NCBI RefSeq assembly: GCF_007827595.1
Contig: NZ_VISR01000034.1
Location: 44,640 to 108,639 of the forward strand
From: Streptomyces sp. BK340
Lineage (GTDB): Bacteria > Actinomycetota > Actinomycetes > Streptomycetales > Streptomycetaceae
Reading direction: 5' to 3'
Length of the DNA: 64,000 nucleotides
The position numbers were made by a program, and so were the translations under genes. The notes under the pieces were generated by a model. That model saw nothing but the letters and a program-made list of their open reading frames with translations. It was not told where the DNA came from and did not search any database. Positions within the stretch are counted from its first letter, which is position 1. Every line of letters starts with the position of its first letter. Shown one piece after another: positions 23,641 to 32,014 of this stretch.

Positions 23641-23691
23641 GCGCGGTTGAAACCGCGCTGAAACCACGCTGAACCGCCGCGGCCGCAAGCT
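23641..23691 (+). promoter_or_regulatory. 11-bp tandem repeats and leaderless promoter (SARP-box-like)
   Basis: TGAAACCGCGC (23648-23658), TGAAACCACGC (23659-23669) and TGAACCGCCGC (23670-23680) are three head-to-tail 11-bp repeats, the phasing of SARP binding sites (7-bp repeat plus 4 bp). CAAGCT (23686-23691) lies 9 bp after the last heptamer and 7 bp before ATG 23699, fitting a -10 of a leaderless message. GCGCGGTT-GA-AACCGCGC (23641-23658) overlaps as a perfect palindrome. Confidence 0.65.
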
Positions 23692-23698
23692 CTGCGGC

Positions 23699-24679
23699 AT
23701 GCCGACGACAGACCACGAACTCGCCATCGCAGCCACCGGGTTGCGCAAGTCCTTCGGAGACAGGACCGTCCTGGACGGCATCGACATCCAGGTGCCGGCC
23801 GGCACGATCTTCTCGCTGCTCGGCCCGAACGGCGCCGGCAAGACCACCGCCGTCAAGATCCTCTCCACCCTCATCTCCGCCGACGGCGGTCAGGCCCGGA
23901 TCGCCGGGCACGACCTCACCGCCCAGGCCCAGGCAGTACGCGCCGCGATCGGCGTCACCGGCCAGTTCTCCGCCGTCGACGGCCTGATCACCGGCGAGGA
24001 GAACATGCTCCTGATGGCCGACCTGCACCACCTCTCCAAGCGCGAGGGACGACAGGTCACCGCCGAACTCCTGGAACGCTTCGACCTCACCGAGGCGGCG
24101 AAGAAGCCCGCCTCCACCTACTCCGGCGGCATGAAACGCCGCCTCGACATCGCCATGACCCTGGTCGGCAGCCCACGGATCATCTTCCTCGACGAACCCA
24201 CCACCGGCCTCGACCCACGCTCCCGCCACACCATGTGGCAGATCATCCGGGAACTCGTCTCCGACGGCGTCACCGTCTTCCTCACCACCCAGTACCTCGA
24301 CGAGGCCGACGAACTCGCCGACCGCATCGCGGTGCTCAACAACGGCAAGATCGTCGCCCAGGGCAGCGCCGAGGAACTCAAGCGCCTGGTCCCCGGCGGA
24401 CACGTCCGGCTCCGCTTCAGCGACCCCACCGCCTACGAACGGGCCGCGACCGCCCTGCGCGAGGCCTCCCGCGACGACGAGTCCCTCGCCCTGCAGATCC
24501 CCAGCGACGGCAGCCAACGCGAACTGCGCGCCATCCTCGACTGGCTCGACGCCGCCGGCATCGAGGCCGACGAACTGACCGTCCACACCCCCGACCTGGA
24601 CGACGTCTTCTTCGCCCTGACCGGCACGTCCGACCCCACCACCGACCCCACCACCACCGACAAGGAGACCGTCCGATGA
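23699..24679 (+). CDS. ABC transporter ATP-binding protein (DrrA-like)
   Basis: 326 residues. Walker A GPNGAGKTT (about 41-49), signature YSGGMKRRLD, Walker B IIFLDEPTTGLD and TTQYLDEADELADR are intact. The C-terminal DrrA-type domain ends with DDVFFALTG and a Thr/Asp-rich tail (about 15 residues). ATG 23699 has no Shine-Dalgarno; the -10-like CAAGCT places transcription at the start codon. Translationally coupled to the permease (ATGA overlap). The SARP-box-like repeats upstream and the BTAD regulator convergent downstream suggest regulation by that protein. Confidence 0.94.
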   Translation: MPTTDHELAIAATGLRKSFGDRTVLDGIDIQVPAGTIFSLLGPNGAGKTTAVKILSTLISADGGQARIAGHDLTAQAQAVRAAIGVTGQFSAVDGLITGEENMLLMADLHHLSKREGRQVTAELLERFDLTEAAKKPASTYSGGMKRRLDIAMTLVGSPRIIFLDEPTTGLDPRSRHTMWQIIRELVSDGVTVFLTTQYLDEADELADRIAVLNNGKIVAQGSAEELKRLVPGGHVRLRFSDPTAYERAATALREASRDDESLALQIPSDGSQRELRAILDWLDAAGIEADELTVHTPDLDDVFFALTGTSDPTTDPTTTDKETVR

Positions 24680-25470
24680 GCGCCCCCGCCCACGCGTTCC
24701 GCGACAACCTCACGATGCTCCGGCGCAGCCTCCTGCACGCCCGCCGCTACCCGTCGCTCACCCTGAACCTGCTGCTCACCCCGGTCATGCTGTTGCTGCT
24801 CTTCGTCTACGTCTTCGGCGACGTGATGAGCGCGGGCATGGCCGGCGGCCACGCGGACCGTTCCGAGTACATCGCCTACATCGTCCCCGGCATCCTCCTC
24901 ATGACCGTGGGCATGACCTCGCTCGGCACCGCCGTGTCCGTCGCCACCGACATGACCGAGGGCATCATCGCCCGGTTCCGGACCATGGCGATCTCCCGTG
25001 CCTCCGTGCTGACCGGTCATGTGATCGGCACCGTGATCCAGACGATGCTGGCCCTGGCGCTGATCCTGGGCATCGGGGTGGCCATGGGCTTCCGGCCCGA
25101 CGCGACGCCGCTGGAGTGGATCGCGGCGGCCGGCCTGATGGCCCTGGTCAGCCTCGCCCTGACCTGGATCGCGGTCGGCATCGGCCTGGCCAGCCCGAAC
25201 GCCGAGGGGGCCAGCAACCTCGGCATGCCGCTGACGATGCTGCCGCTGCTGTCCAGCGCGTTCGTGCCGGTGGACGCCATGCCCGGCGGGTTCCGCTGGT
25301 TCGCCGAGTACCAGCCTTTCTCCCCGGCCATCGAGACCCTGCGCGGACTGCTGCTCGGCAGCGAGATCGGCACGAAGAACGCGGTGCTGGCGGTCGGCTG
25401 GTGTCTGGCGCTGACCGTGCTGGGCTACCTGTGGTCCAGGGCCCAGTTCAACCGCGAGCCGCGGAGTTGA
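24676..25470 (+). CDS. ABC-2 type transporter permease (DrrB-like)
   Basis: 264 residues, six membrane helices, with SEYIAYIVPGILLMTVGMTSLGTAVSVATDMTEGIIARFRTM as the ABC-2 core and SSAFVPVDAMPGGFRWFAEYQPFSPAIETLRGLL near the C-terminus. ATG 24676 overlaps the ATPase stop. It forms the membrane half of a DrrAB-type exporter; the substrate is unknown. Its last 23 bases overlap the 3' end of the convergent BTAD regulator gene. Confidence 0.94.
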   Translation: MSAPAHAFRDNLTMLRRSLLHARRYPSLTLNLLLTPVMLLLLFVYVFGDVMSAGMAGGHADRSEYIAYIVPGILLMTVGMTSLGTAVSVATDMTEGIIARFRTMAISRASVLTGHVIGTVIQTMLALALILGIGVAMGFRPDATPLEWIAAAGLMALVSLALTWIAVGIGLASPNAEGASNLGMPLTMLPLLSSAFVPVDAMPGGFRWFAEYQPFSPAIETLRGLLLGSEIGTKNAVLAVGWCLALTVLGYLWSRAQFNREPRS

Positions 25471-28400
25471 GTTCGCGCAGTGCCGTGGCCCGCAACTCCT
25501 CCTGGCCCAGGGTGGCGTACGCCGATCTCGCCTCGGCGTAGGCCGCCCTGTCGGCGTTCTCGGCCGCCTGCCGGGACCGCGCCGAGGACAGGGTGGGCAG
25601 GTCCCGCATCACCGGCATCCGCTCCGCCAGCGCCATCAGCCGTACCGCCGCCGTGTCGTCGCGGGCCAGCCCGGCGAAGCCGAGCGCCAGCAGCACCGTG
25701 CCGTACACCGACAGCTCCGGCAGATCCCCGGCGCCGGGCGAGCCGGACAGCATCCCGAGCAGCCGTACCCGCAGGTCCTCGGCCAGGTGGGCCACCGGCT
25801 CCAGCCGGCTGTGCTGCGCGTGCGCCGCGAGCGCGGCCGCCTGCACCTGGAGCGCCCACGAATCCAGGAAGGGATCACCGGCCACCAGCAGGCTGCTCTC
25901 CCGTAGCCCCTCCGCGGCCTGTCGCCACAGCCCGAGGCCGACCTCGGTCAGCCCCCGGGCCAGTGCGATCTCCGCCCGCGCCTGCAGCCCCTCGGGAGTG
26001 ACGGCCTGGGCGTGCTCCGGCTGCCGGTCCGGGGACGCGAGGCCCAGCCAGTACTCCGCCTCGTCGACCTCCCCGCGCTGCAGGCAGGCGGACACCAGCC
26101 CGTAGCGGACGCCGATCGCGTCGGACCAGTCCCCGACCTCACCGAGCGCCTCCGCCGCCCGCAGATGGCCGTACGCCTCCGCGCCGCGCTCCGTCTTGAG
26201 GCACAACTCGCTGATCCGCCCATGGCTGAGCAGCATCAGGAACGGATTGCCGAGCGGCTCCACCGCGGTGAGCATCCGGCGGGCGCACTCGAGCGCCCGC
26301 TCCGTCTCGTACGTGGACTCCCACACATAGCTGGCGACGCCCGCCGCGATGCCCGCCAGCATGGGCTCGTCGGCGTCGCACAACTCCTGCAGCCGCGCGT
26401 ACCGCGGCGGATGTATGTCCGGGACGGCGCCCAGCACGACGGCCAGTGCCCGCGGCACGGTGTCCGCCGGGGCGGGCGGCAGACGGCGCAGGGTGGCGAG
26501 CTGGCGCACGGCGTGCGGGCCGTGGCCCATGAAGAGCCCGGCCGCGCACACCACCGCCGCGCTCCGGGCCGCCTCCAGGTCCTCGGGGTCCTGCGGCCCC
26601 GGGCGGAAATGGGACAGCGGCCCGCCGGTCTCGGCGGCGAGGGCGGTGAGCCGGGCGTAGTTGTTGCCGGCGGACCACACGCAGGCCAGCGCGGCGGTCA
26701 CGGCGGCGACGGCCGGCGCGTCGGCGCGGGCCAGGGCGTGCCGCAGCGCCAGGACGAGATTGTCCTGCTCGGCACGGACGCGGCCGAAGGCGGCCAGCGC
26801 GTCACCGCCGAACAACGCGTCGTGGTGCACCCGTCCGAAGTCCCGGGCCCAGCGCAGGAACCGGCCGGTCACCGCCTCGCCCTCCCCCGCCTCCTCCCGC
26901 CGGGCGGCGCTGAACTCCCGCAGCGTCTCCAGCATGTGGAAGCGCACCCCGGACGGGCTGTCACCCACCTTGACGAGGGACTGGCCGGCCAGCTGCTCCA
27001 GCAGGTCCAGCGCGCCCCCGGTCTCGCCGAGCACGTACTCCGCCGCGTCCACGGTGAAGCCCCCGGGGAAGACCGACAGCGCGCGCAGCGCCGCCCGGCC
27101 GTCGCTCTCCAGCAGGTTCCAGCTCCACTCGACCACGGCCCGCAGCGTGCGATGCCGTTCGGGTGCGTCCCGGGCGCCGCCGCGCAGCAGCGCGAAACGG
27201 TCCTGCAGGCGGCGGGCGATGTCGGCCACGGAGAGCACCCGCACCCGGGCCGCGGCGAGTTCCACGGCCAGCGGCAGCCCGTCCAGATGACGGCAGATCT
27301 CGGCCACCCGGTCGGCGGGCAGCTCGACGCCGGGCCGGGCGGCCCGCGCCCGCTGCTCGAAGAGTTCCACCGAGGTCGCGGGGGACAACTCGGGCAGCGC
27401 GTACACGGACTCCGAGGTCAGCCCGAGTGGTGCCCGGCTGGTCGCCAGCACCCGCAGCTCCTTCGACCGCGCCACCAGCGCCTGGACGAGACCGGCCGCA
27501 CCGGCGAGTACGTGCTCGCAGTTGTCCAGCACCAGCAGGGCGGGGCCGGACCCCAGCGCGGCGACGATGCCGCTCACCACGTCCCCGCCGCCGGCGAACT
27601 GCCGGACGTCCCCGGTGCCGACCGCCGAGGCCACCTCGTCGGCCACGTCCTCGTCGGCGGTGACACCCGCCAGGGCGACGAAGTGCACCAAGGGCTGCGC
27701 GGCCGCCCGGCTCACCGCGTACGAGAGCCGCGTCTTGCCCAGCCCGCCGGGGCCCACGACGGTGACCACCCGCGCGTCGCGCAGCAGCCCGGCGACGGCG
27801 ACGACGTCGGCGTCCCGCCCCAGCAGGGGGTTCGGCTCGTGCGGCACGCCGTGGCGGACGGACGGGGTGTCCGCACGCAGCAGCTCCTGGTACACGGACC
27901 TGAGCCGGGACCCCGGATCCGTGCCCAGCTCGTCGCGCAGCCCGCGCCGGTAGGCGTCGTACCGGGTCAGCGCCGCGGCCCGGCCCGCCGTGGCCGCCTC
28001 GCAGCGCAGCAGCTCCGCCAGCACCTCCTCGTCGCGCGGCAGTTCGCGGACCAGTTCGGCGAGCGGCGCCGCGGCCTCCTCCCCGCGCCCCAGCCGCGCC
28101 AGCGCGAGCGCCCGGTACCGGACCAGCGAACGGAACGCCAGGACCCGGTCGGCACGCAGCGCCGTCACCGGATCGTGCCGTTCCTCGGCCTCCCCGGCAC
28201 CCAGGCTGCCGTCCCACAGCGCCAGCCCCTGCTCGGCCCGCGCCAGGGCACCCTCATGGTCCCCCGCTCGCGCGCACCCGGCGCTCGCGGCCTCGTACGA
28301 CAGCAGCGCCGAGCTGTCGACCTGCGCCTCGTCCAGCGCGAGCCGGTACCCCGTCGGTGTGCTCACGATCAGTCCGGCCCCGAACTGTGCCCGGAGCCGC

Positions 28401-28594
28401 GACACCAGTATCTGCACCGCCTTGCCCGGCCGCTCGGGCAGCTCCTCCGCCCACAGCCCCTCGACCAGCCGGCCCGTACTGCACCCGGTACGCAGCTCCC
28501 CGGCGAGCAGGGCCAGCAGTCCACGCAGCCGAGGCGCCGTGATCTCCTGTCCTCGACAGGAGACTCGGGGCAGCAGGGTCAACTCGGTCGTCAC
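25448..28594 (-). CDS. BTAD-domain ATPase transcriptional regulator (SARP/LAL-like)
   Basis: 1048 residues. Winged-helix DNA-binding domain (1-90, GLLALLAGELRTGCSTGRLVEGLW...SRLRAQFG), BTAD (about 95-240), AAA/NB-ARC ATPase (P-loop VVGPGGLGKTRLS near 279; ALLVLDNCEHVLAGAAGLVQAL as Walker B) and a long helical C-terminal half. The start is GTG 28594 with no ribosome site, so a leaderless message is possible. This architecture commonly faces a DrrAB-like pair in Streptomyces. Its own promoter lacks the 11-bp repeats found before the ABC genes. It is the prime candidate to bind them. Confidence 0.92.
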   Translation of the reverse strand: MTTELTLLPRVSCRGQEITAPRLRGLLALLAGELRTGCSTGRLVEGLWAEELPERPGKAVQILVSRLRAQFGAGLIVSTPTGYRLALDEAQVDSSALLSYEAASAGCARAGDHEGALARAEQGLALWDGSLGAGEAEERHDPVTALRADRVLAFRSLVRYRALALARLGRGEEAAAPLAELVRELPRDEEVLAELLRCEAATAGRAAALTRYDAYRRGLRDELGTDPGSRLRSVYQELLRADTPSVRHGVPHEPNPLLGRDADVVAVAGLLRDARVVTVVGPGGLGKTRLSYAVSRAAAQPLVHFVALAGVTADEDVADEVASAVGTGDVRQFAGGGDVVSGIVAALGSGPALLVLDNCEHVLAGAAGLVQALVARSKELRVLATSRAPLGLTSESVYALPELSPATSVELFEQRARAARPGVELPADRVAEICRHLDGLPLAVELAAARVRVLSVADIARRLQDRFALLRGGARDAPERHRTLRAVVEWSWNLLESDGRAALRALSVFPGGFTVDAAEYVLGETGGALDLLEQLAGQSLVKVGDSPSGVRFHMLETLREFSAARREEAGEGEAVTGRFLRWARDFGRVHHDALFGGDALAAFGRVRAEQDNLVLALRHALARADAPAVAAVTAALACVWSAGNNYARLTALAAETGGPLSHFRPGPQDPEDLEAARSAAVVCAAGLFMGHGPHAVRQLATLRRLPPAPADTVPRALAVVLGAVPDIHPPRYARLQELCDADEPMLAGIAAGVASYVWESTYETERALECARRMLTAVEPLGNPFLMLLSHGRISELCLKTERGAEAYGHLRAAEALGEVGDWSDAIGVRYGLVSACLQRGEVDEAEYWLGLASPDRQPEHAQAVTPEGLQARAEIALARGLTEVGLGLWRQAAEGLRESSLLVAGDPFLDSWALQVQAAALAAHAQHSRLEPVAHLAEDLRVRLLGMLSGSPGAGDLPELSVYGTVLLALGFAGLARDDTAAVRLMALAERMPVMRDLPTLSSARSRQAAENADRAAYAEARSAYATLGQEELRATALRELNSAARG

Positions 28595-28712
28595 GCCTGA
28601 AGACTAGCCAGCAGGGCGCCGAACACACTCCCGAATCCGCCGCCCTCACAGGCCTCGCCCCAGAGATCCGAACCAGCCCGTCAGGGGGATCTCTCTGGAC
28701 CACCCAACGGCA

Positions 28713-28746
28713 GAACCCCAGGTCAGAAGCATCTGACCTGGGGTTC
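28713..28746. terminator. tRNA-type terminator, distal copy
   Basis: GAACCCCAGGTCAGA and its perfect complement around an AGCA loop. Identical to the hairpin directly behind the intact tRNA-Thr (30064-30097), so it was duplicated with the attachment repeat. Confidence 0.75.
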
Positions 28747-28749
28747 TCA

Positions 28750-28795
28750 TGGAGCCGCTTTCGGGATTCGAACCCGAGACCTACACATTACGAGT
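28750..28795 (-). pseudogene. tRNA-Thr 3' fragment
   Basis: Reverse-strand 3' part of tRNA-Thr(CGU), from anticodon loop to CCA, with one base change from the intact gene (28785). Beyond 28795 the sequence has no tRNA character, so the 5' half is missing. This is what integration into the 3' end of a tRNA gene leaves at the far border. Confidence 0.85.
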
Positions 28796-30056
28796 TGTGC
28801 GATCTTGCTCCGGGGGCGTCCATGGACATCCACTGCAGGCCTTGCGCACCTGGTCAGCCTCCATGTCGGACGGCCACGGACGGAAGCGGACCGCCCGGGA
28901 ACCAGCGCGTTGCGATCGTCGTGCAGGCTGCTCGATTTGTGGGGACGGTGGGGTCAGGAAGGCTTGACCGCCGAGACCGGGGTGACGGTCACCTTGTTGT
29001 CGCACTCGGCCCACCACCCGTCGTTCAGGGCGACCTGGTGCTTCCCGGAGCGCGGCAGCCCGATGACCATCGTCGGAAACGCCTTCGGGGTCTTGCCCGA
29101 GACGCAGTAGCCGTCGCCCTCCCCCTGGACCTGGACGAAGGTCAGCTTCACCCACGCCTTGCCGTGCGGCCGGACCGTCACGGTGGCCGCCCTGCCGGTG
29201 GTGGTGATCTTGAGCGGGGTGTTGTGGGTGGGGGAGCCGTTGCCGGCGCCCGCGACCGTCGTCGGATGGCCCTTCAGGACGCACGTCCTCTTGGAGACGT
29301 TGGTGAACTGCACGACCGCCGCCCCGGTCCCGGTCCCGACGGGCCGGTGGGCGGCCTGCCAGGCGCTGACCTGGAGGGCGGAGGCCGGGCAGGCGGGCGG
29401 CGGGGTGGAGGTGGTGGTGCTCGCCGCCATGGCGGTGCCGGGCAGGATGCCGGTCACCGCCGCCGCGACGGCCGTGACCGCCGTCGTCGCCAGAGCCGCC
29501 CTGCGAATGCCGTTGCTGTGCCGCATGCTGTGGTCCCCCTGAGTCGTTTCGTCCGCGGGTTTCGGTCGTCGGTTGTTGCCCCGCGGTACGCGTGGTCGTG
29601 GTACGTGAGTGCAGACGGGGCGGGAGAGCAGCGTGGTTCCGGGCGGCGACTACTTGTGACGGAACGGTGACGACAGGCTGCACCCGCGCAGATGGCCGTC
29701 AGGGCAGACAGAAGCACCTCCAGCGCGCCACGGCTTTACCACGCCCCCGGCGCGTACCGAAGGTGCGCTGAGTCGCTGACCTGCGGCGATCAAACTCCGA
29801 TGACACAAACTCGCGTCCGTCGAAGTCCGATGGCATCCGATGGCAAACGGTCAAGATCCAGGGGCACGGGACAGCCGGTCCGGCCTCCAACTCGCTCCGT
29901 AACAGACCGCGCGGCGAGCGGTCTCCGACCTGCCTCCCTCCTCGCGAGGGCCCCGCCGTCCCACAGCCGCGGCACAGCAGCTGAGGCCATGGCGCAGTCA
30001 CCCATTCCAGGCCGCGTGGCCCATGCCGACAGCCCGCGCCGCCGGCGTATGCGCTG
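28796..30056. mobile_element. Remnant of a tRNA-Thr-integrated element (about 1.26 kb)
   Basis: Sequence held between the two att-like repeats. It contains one gene, a secreted DUF4232 protein (28954-29526), and about 530 bp (29527-30056) with no convincing gene, less strongly GC-biased and carrying short repeats of CCGATGGCA (near 29827-29843). No integrase, excisionase or replication gene is visible, so it is a decayed or deleted element, or a MITE-like cargo unit mobilised in trans. Confidence 0.65.
28954..29526 (-). CDS. Secreted DUF4232 protein (cargo of the att-flanked segment)
   Basis: 190 residues. Sec signal peptide (RRAALATTAVTAVAAAVTGILPGTAMA, cleavage probably after AMA near residue 33), a Thr/Pro linker, then DUF4232: QFTNVSKRTCVLKGHPTTV with paired cysteines (PACPASAL and RTCVL) and a second pair (GYCVSG and AECDN). 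It is secreted rather than lipidated, unlike the DUF4232 protein at 13048. It is the only intact gene between the tRNA-derived repeats. Role unknown. Confidence 0.88.
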   Translation of the reverse strand: MRHSNGIRRAALATTAVTAVAAAVTGILPGTAMAASTTTSTPPPACPASALQVSAWQAAHRPVGTGTGAAVVQFTNVSKRTCVLKGHPTTVAGAGNGSPTHNTPLKITTTGRAATVTVRPHGKAWVKLTFVQVQGEGDGYCVSGKTPKAFPTMVIGLPRSGKHQVALNDGWWAECDNKVTVTPVSAVKPS

Positions 30057-30146
30057 AACGACAGAACCCCAGGTCAGAAGCATCTGACCTGGGGTTCCCA
30101 TGGAGCCGCTTTCGGGATTCGAACCCGAGACCTACGCATTACGAGT
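30057..30146. repeat. Direct repeat (att-like), tRNA-proximal copy
   Basis: Second copy of the 90-bp repeat, joined to the intact tRNA-Thr gene. It covers the 3' half of that tRNA and its terminator (30064-30097). Confidence 0.85.
30064..30097 (-). terminator. Terminator of tRNA-Thr
   Basis: Perfect 15-bp stem (GAACCCCAGGTCAGA and complement) with a 4-nt loop, 3 bp beyond the CCA end of the tRNA on the minus strand. Confidence 0.85.
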
Positions 30147-30177
30147 GCGTTGCTCTGGCCATCTGAGCTAAAGCGGC
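30101..30177 (-). tRNA. tRNA-Thr, anticodon CGU
   Basis: The reverse strand folds as a complete cloverleaf: acceptor GCCGCTT/AAGCGGC, D-arm AGCTCAGATGGCCAGAGC, anticodon stem ACGCA/TGCGT with loop CTCGTAA (anticodon CGT at 30143-30141), T-arm GGTTCGAATCC, discriminator U, and an encoded CCA at 30103-30101. It reads the ACG codon, common in this genome. It appears to be an integration site (see flanking repeats). Confidence 0.95.
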
Positions 30178-30286
30178 GCGTTGCCCGCACTTATGGTGCG
30201 ATCAGCAACGTCGGTAAGTCTACACAGTTTCCGGAGGTGCTTCGCACACGCCCCGGAGCGCCGGCGTCCGGGGCGGGCCAGAGGGT

Positions 30287-31918
30287 CTATGAGCAGCGCT
30301 TTCCTGCGGGCGGCGGGGTGCCGTGGAGGAGGTAGGTGTCGATCGCCGAGTCGATGCAGGAGCTGCCGCGGCCGTAGGCGGTGTGGCCGTCACCGACGTA
30401 GGTCAGCAGGCGGCCCGAGGAGAGCTGGCCGGCCAGGGAGCGGGCCCAGGGGTAGGGCGTGGCCGGGTCGCGGGTGGTGCCGACCACGACGATGGGGGCC
30501 GCGCCCTTCGCCTCGATGCGGTGCGGTTCGCCCGTGGCCCTCACCGGCCAGTACGCGCAGTTCAGGGAGGCCCAGGCCAGGCTCTCGCCGAAGACGGGGG
30601 ACGCCTTCTCGAACTGCGGGACGGCCTTCTCCACTTGCTCGGGGGTGGTGAAGGCGGGCGGCAGGTCGAGGCAGTTCACGGCGGAGTTGGCCATCATCAG
30701 GTTGCTGTAGTGGCCGTTCGCGTCGCGTTCGTAGTAGCTGTCGGAGAGGGCGAGCAGGCCCGCGCCGTCGTTCTTCTGCATCGCCGAGGTCAGCGCGTCA
30801 CGCAGCTGCCCCCAGGTCCCCTCGTCGTACATCGCCGCGATCACGCCGGTGGTGGCCAGTGGCTCGCCGAGCTTGCGGTGGCCCGCGTCGTCCGCCGGGA
30901 TGGGGTGGGCGTCCAGCTTGCGGAAGAAGGCCTGGAGATGGTCGCCGACCTGGGCGGGTGTCGTGCCCTTGCCGCCGAGCGGGCAGTCGGGCTGGCGTAC
31001 GCAGTCCTTGGCGAACGCCTGGAACGCCGTCTCGAAGCCCGCCGTCTGGTCCAGGTTGAGCTTCCGGGCGTCCAGGGAGGGGTCCATCGCCCCGTCCAGC
31101 ACCAGGCGGCCCACCCGGTCCGGGAACAGCCCGGCGTACGTCGCTCCGAGGAAGGTGCCGTACGACGCTCCCACATAGTTCAGCTTGGGGTCGCCGAGCA
31201 CCGCCCGCAGGATGTCCATGTCCCGCGCCGCCTCGACGGTGGACACGTGCCGCAGCAGCTTCGCCGAGTGCGCCCCGCAGCTGTCGGCGAACGTCCTGTA
31301 CTCGCTGACCAGCGCGTTCGTCTCCCGCTGGTCGTCGGGCGTGTTGTCCGTCTGCGTGTAGGCGTCCATCCGGCGCCCGTCGAGGCATTCGACGGGCTCG
31401 CTGCGGGCGACGCCCCTGGGATCCATCGCGACCATGTCGTAGCGCGCGCGGATCTCGGCGGGGTAGCCGATGCCCGCGTACTGCTGGAGGTAGTCGATCG
31501 CGGAGCCGCCCGGGCCGCCGGGGTTGACCAGCAGCGAGCCGAGCGGCCGCTCCTTGCCGGTGGCCTTCTTGCGGGCGACGGCGAGCCGGATGTCACCCGA
31601 GCCGGGCTTGGCGTAGTCCAGCGGCGCCACCATCGTGGCGCACTGGAAGCCGGGGGCACCACAGCTGCGCCAGTTCAGGTGCTGGTTGTAGTACGACGAC
31701 AGCGCCGACGGGGTGGACCGCGGCAGTGCGGCCAGCGCCGCCTCCGCCGCACGGCCGGACGACGCGGTCGAACTGCCGGCGGAGCAGGCGGAGACGAGCA
31801 GCGCGGCGGACACGAGCAGGCTGCCCGAGAGGCGCGCGCTCGCCCGGCGGGTCCGGTTTCGGGTCCGGGGTCCGGTCCGGGTGGCGTGCTTCCGGCGGGG
31901 GGAGGGCCAGGTGTGCAT
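30287..31918 (-). CDS. Lipoprotein serine peptidase, alpha/beta hydrolase with TAP-like C-terminus
   Basis: 543 residues. An Arg-rich N-region and lipobox VSACS (cysteine near 45) mark a membrane-anchored lipoprotein. The alpha/beta hydrolase core has the oxyanion region LLVNPGGPGGSAIDYL and nucleophile GASYGTFLGA (serine near 250). The catalytic aspartate is in TTRDPATPYPWA and the histidine in YVGDGHTAYG near the C-terminus, inside the TAP-like domain. It is related to tripeptidyl aminopeptidases and Slp mycelium-associated proteases. Substrate is N-terminal tripeptides in the family. Confidence 0.93.
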   Translation of the reverse strand: MHTWPSPRRKHATRTGPRTRNRTRRASARLSGSLLVSAALLVSACSAGSSTASSGRAAEAALAALPRSTPSALSSYYNQHLNWRSCGAPGFQCATMVAPLDYAKPGSGDIRLAVARKKATGKERPLGSLLVNPGGPGGSAIDYLQQYAGIGYPAEIRARYDMVAMDPRGVARSEPVECLDGRRMDAYTQTDNTPDDQRETNALVSEYRTFADSCGAHSAKLLRHVSTVEAARDMDILRAVLGDPKLNYVGASYGTFLGATYAGLFPDRVGRLVLDGAMDPSLDARKLNLDQTAGFETAFQAFAKDCVRQPDCPLGGKGTTPAQVGDHLQAFFRKLDAHPIPADDAGHRKLGEPLATTGVIAAMYDEGTWGQLRDALTSAMQKNDGAGLLALSDSYYERDANGHYSNLMMANSAVNCLDLPPAFTTPEQVEKAVPQFEKASPVFGESLAWASLNCAYWPVRATGEPHRIEAKGAAPIVVVGTTRDPATPYPWARSLAGQLSSGRLLTYVGDGHTAYGRGSSCIDSAIDTYLLHGTPPPAGKRCS

Positions 31919-32014
31919 CGGACGAGCGTAACGCTGAGCGACGGGATGGGTGCGGTGCGTTCATAGTGTGGCCTCGTACGGGGGACGCGGTCCGTCAACC
32001 ACCGTACGCCCGGC

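Larger units (their letters stand above)
28706..28795. repeat. Direct repeat (att-like), distal copy with tRNA-Thr 3' fragment
   Basis: 90 bp identical to 30057-30146 at 87 positions (differences at 28710, 28747 and 28785), offset exactly 1351 bp. It contains the terminator hairpin (28713-28746) and the CCA end, T-arm, variable loop and 3' anticodon arm of tRNA-Thr (28750-28795). Identity ends at the anticodon loop, a usual crossover place for tRNA-targeting tyrosine integrases. Confidence 0.85.

Noticed and set aside
28781..28953. Possible integrase or excisionase C-terminus next to the distal repeat
   Set aside because: The minus-strand reading MEADQVRKACSGCPWTPPEQD has no tyrosine-recombinase motif (R..HxxR..Y); too short to support.
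29692..30057. Open frames of about 100 codons between the DUF4232 gene and tRNA-Thr
   Set aside because: Ser/Arg-rich translations on both strands, no start signal, no family. Treated as non-coding remnant of the element.
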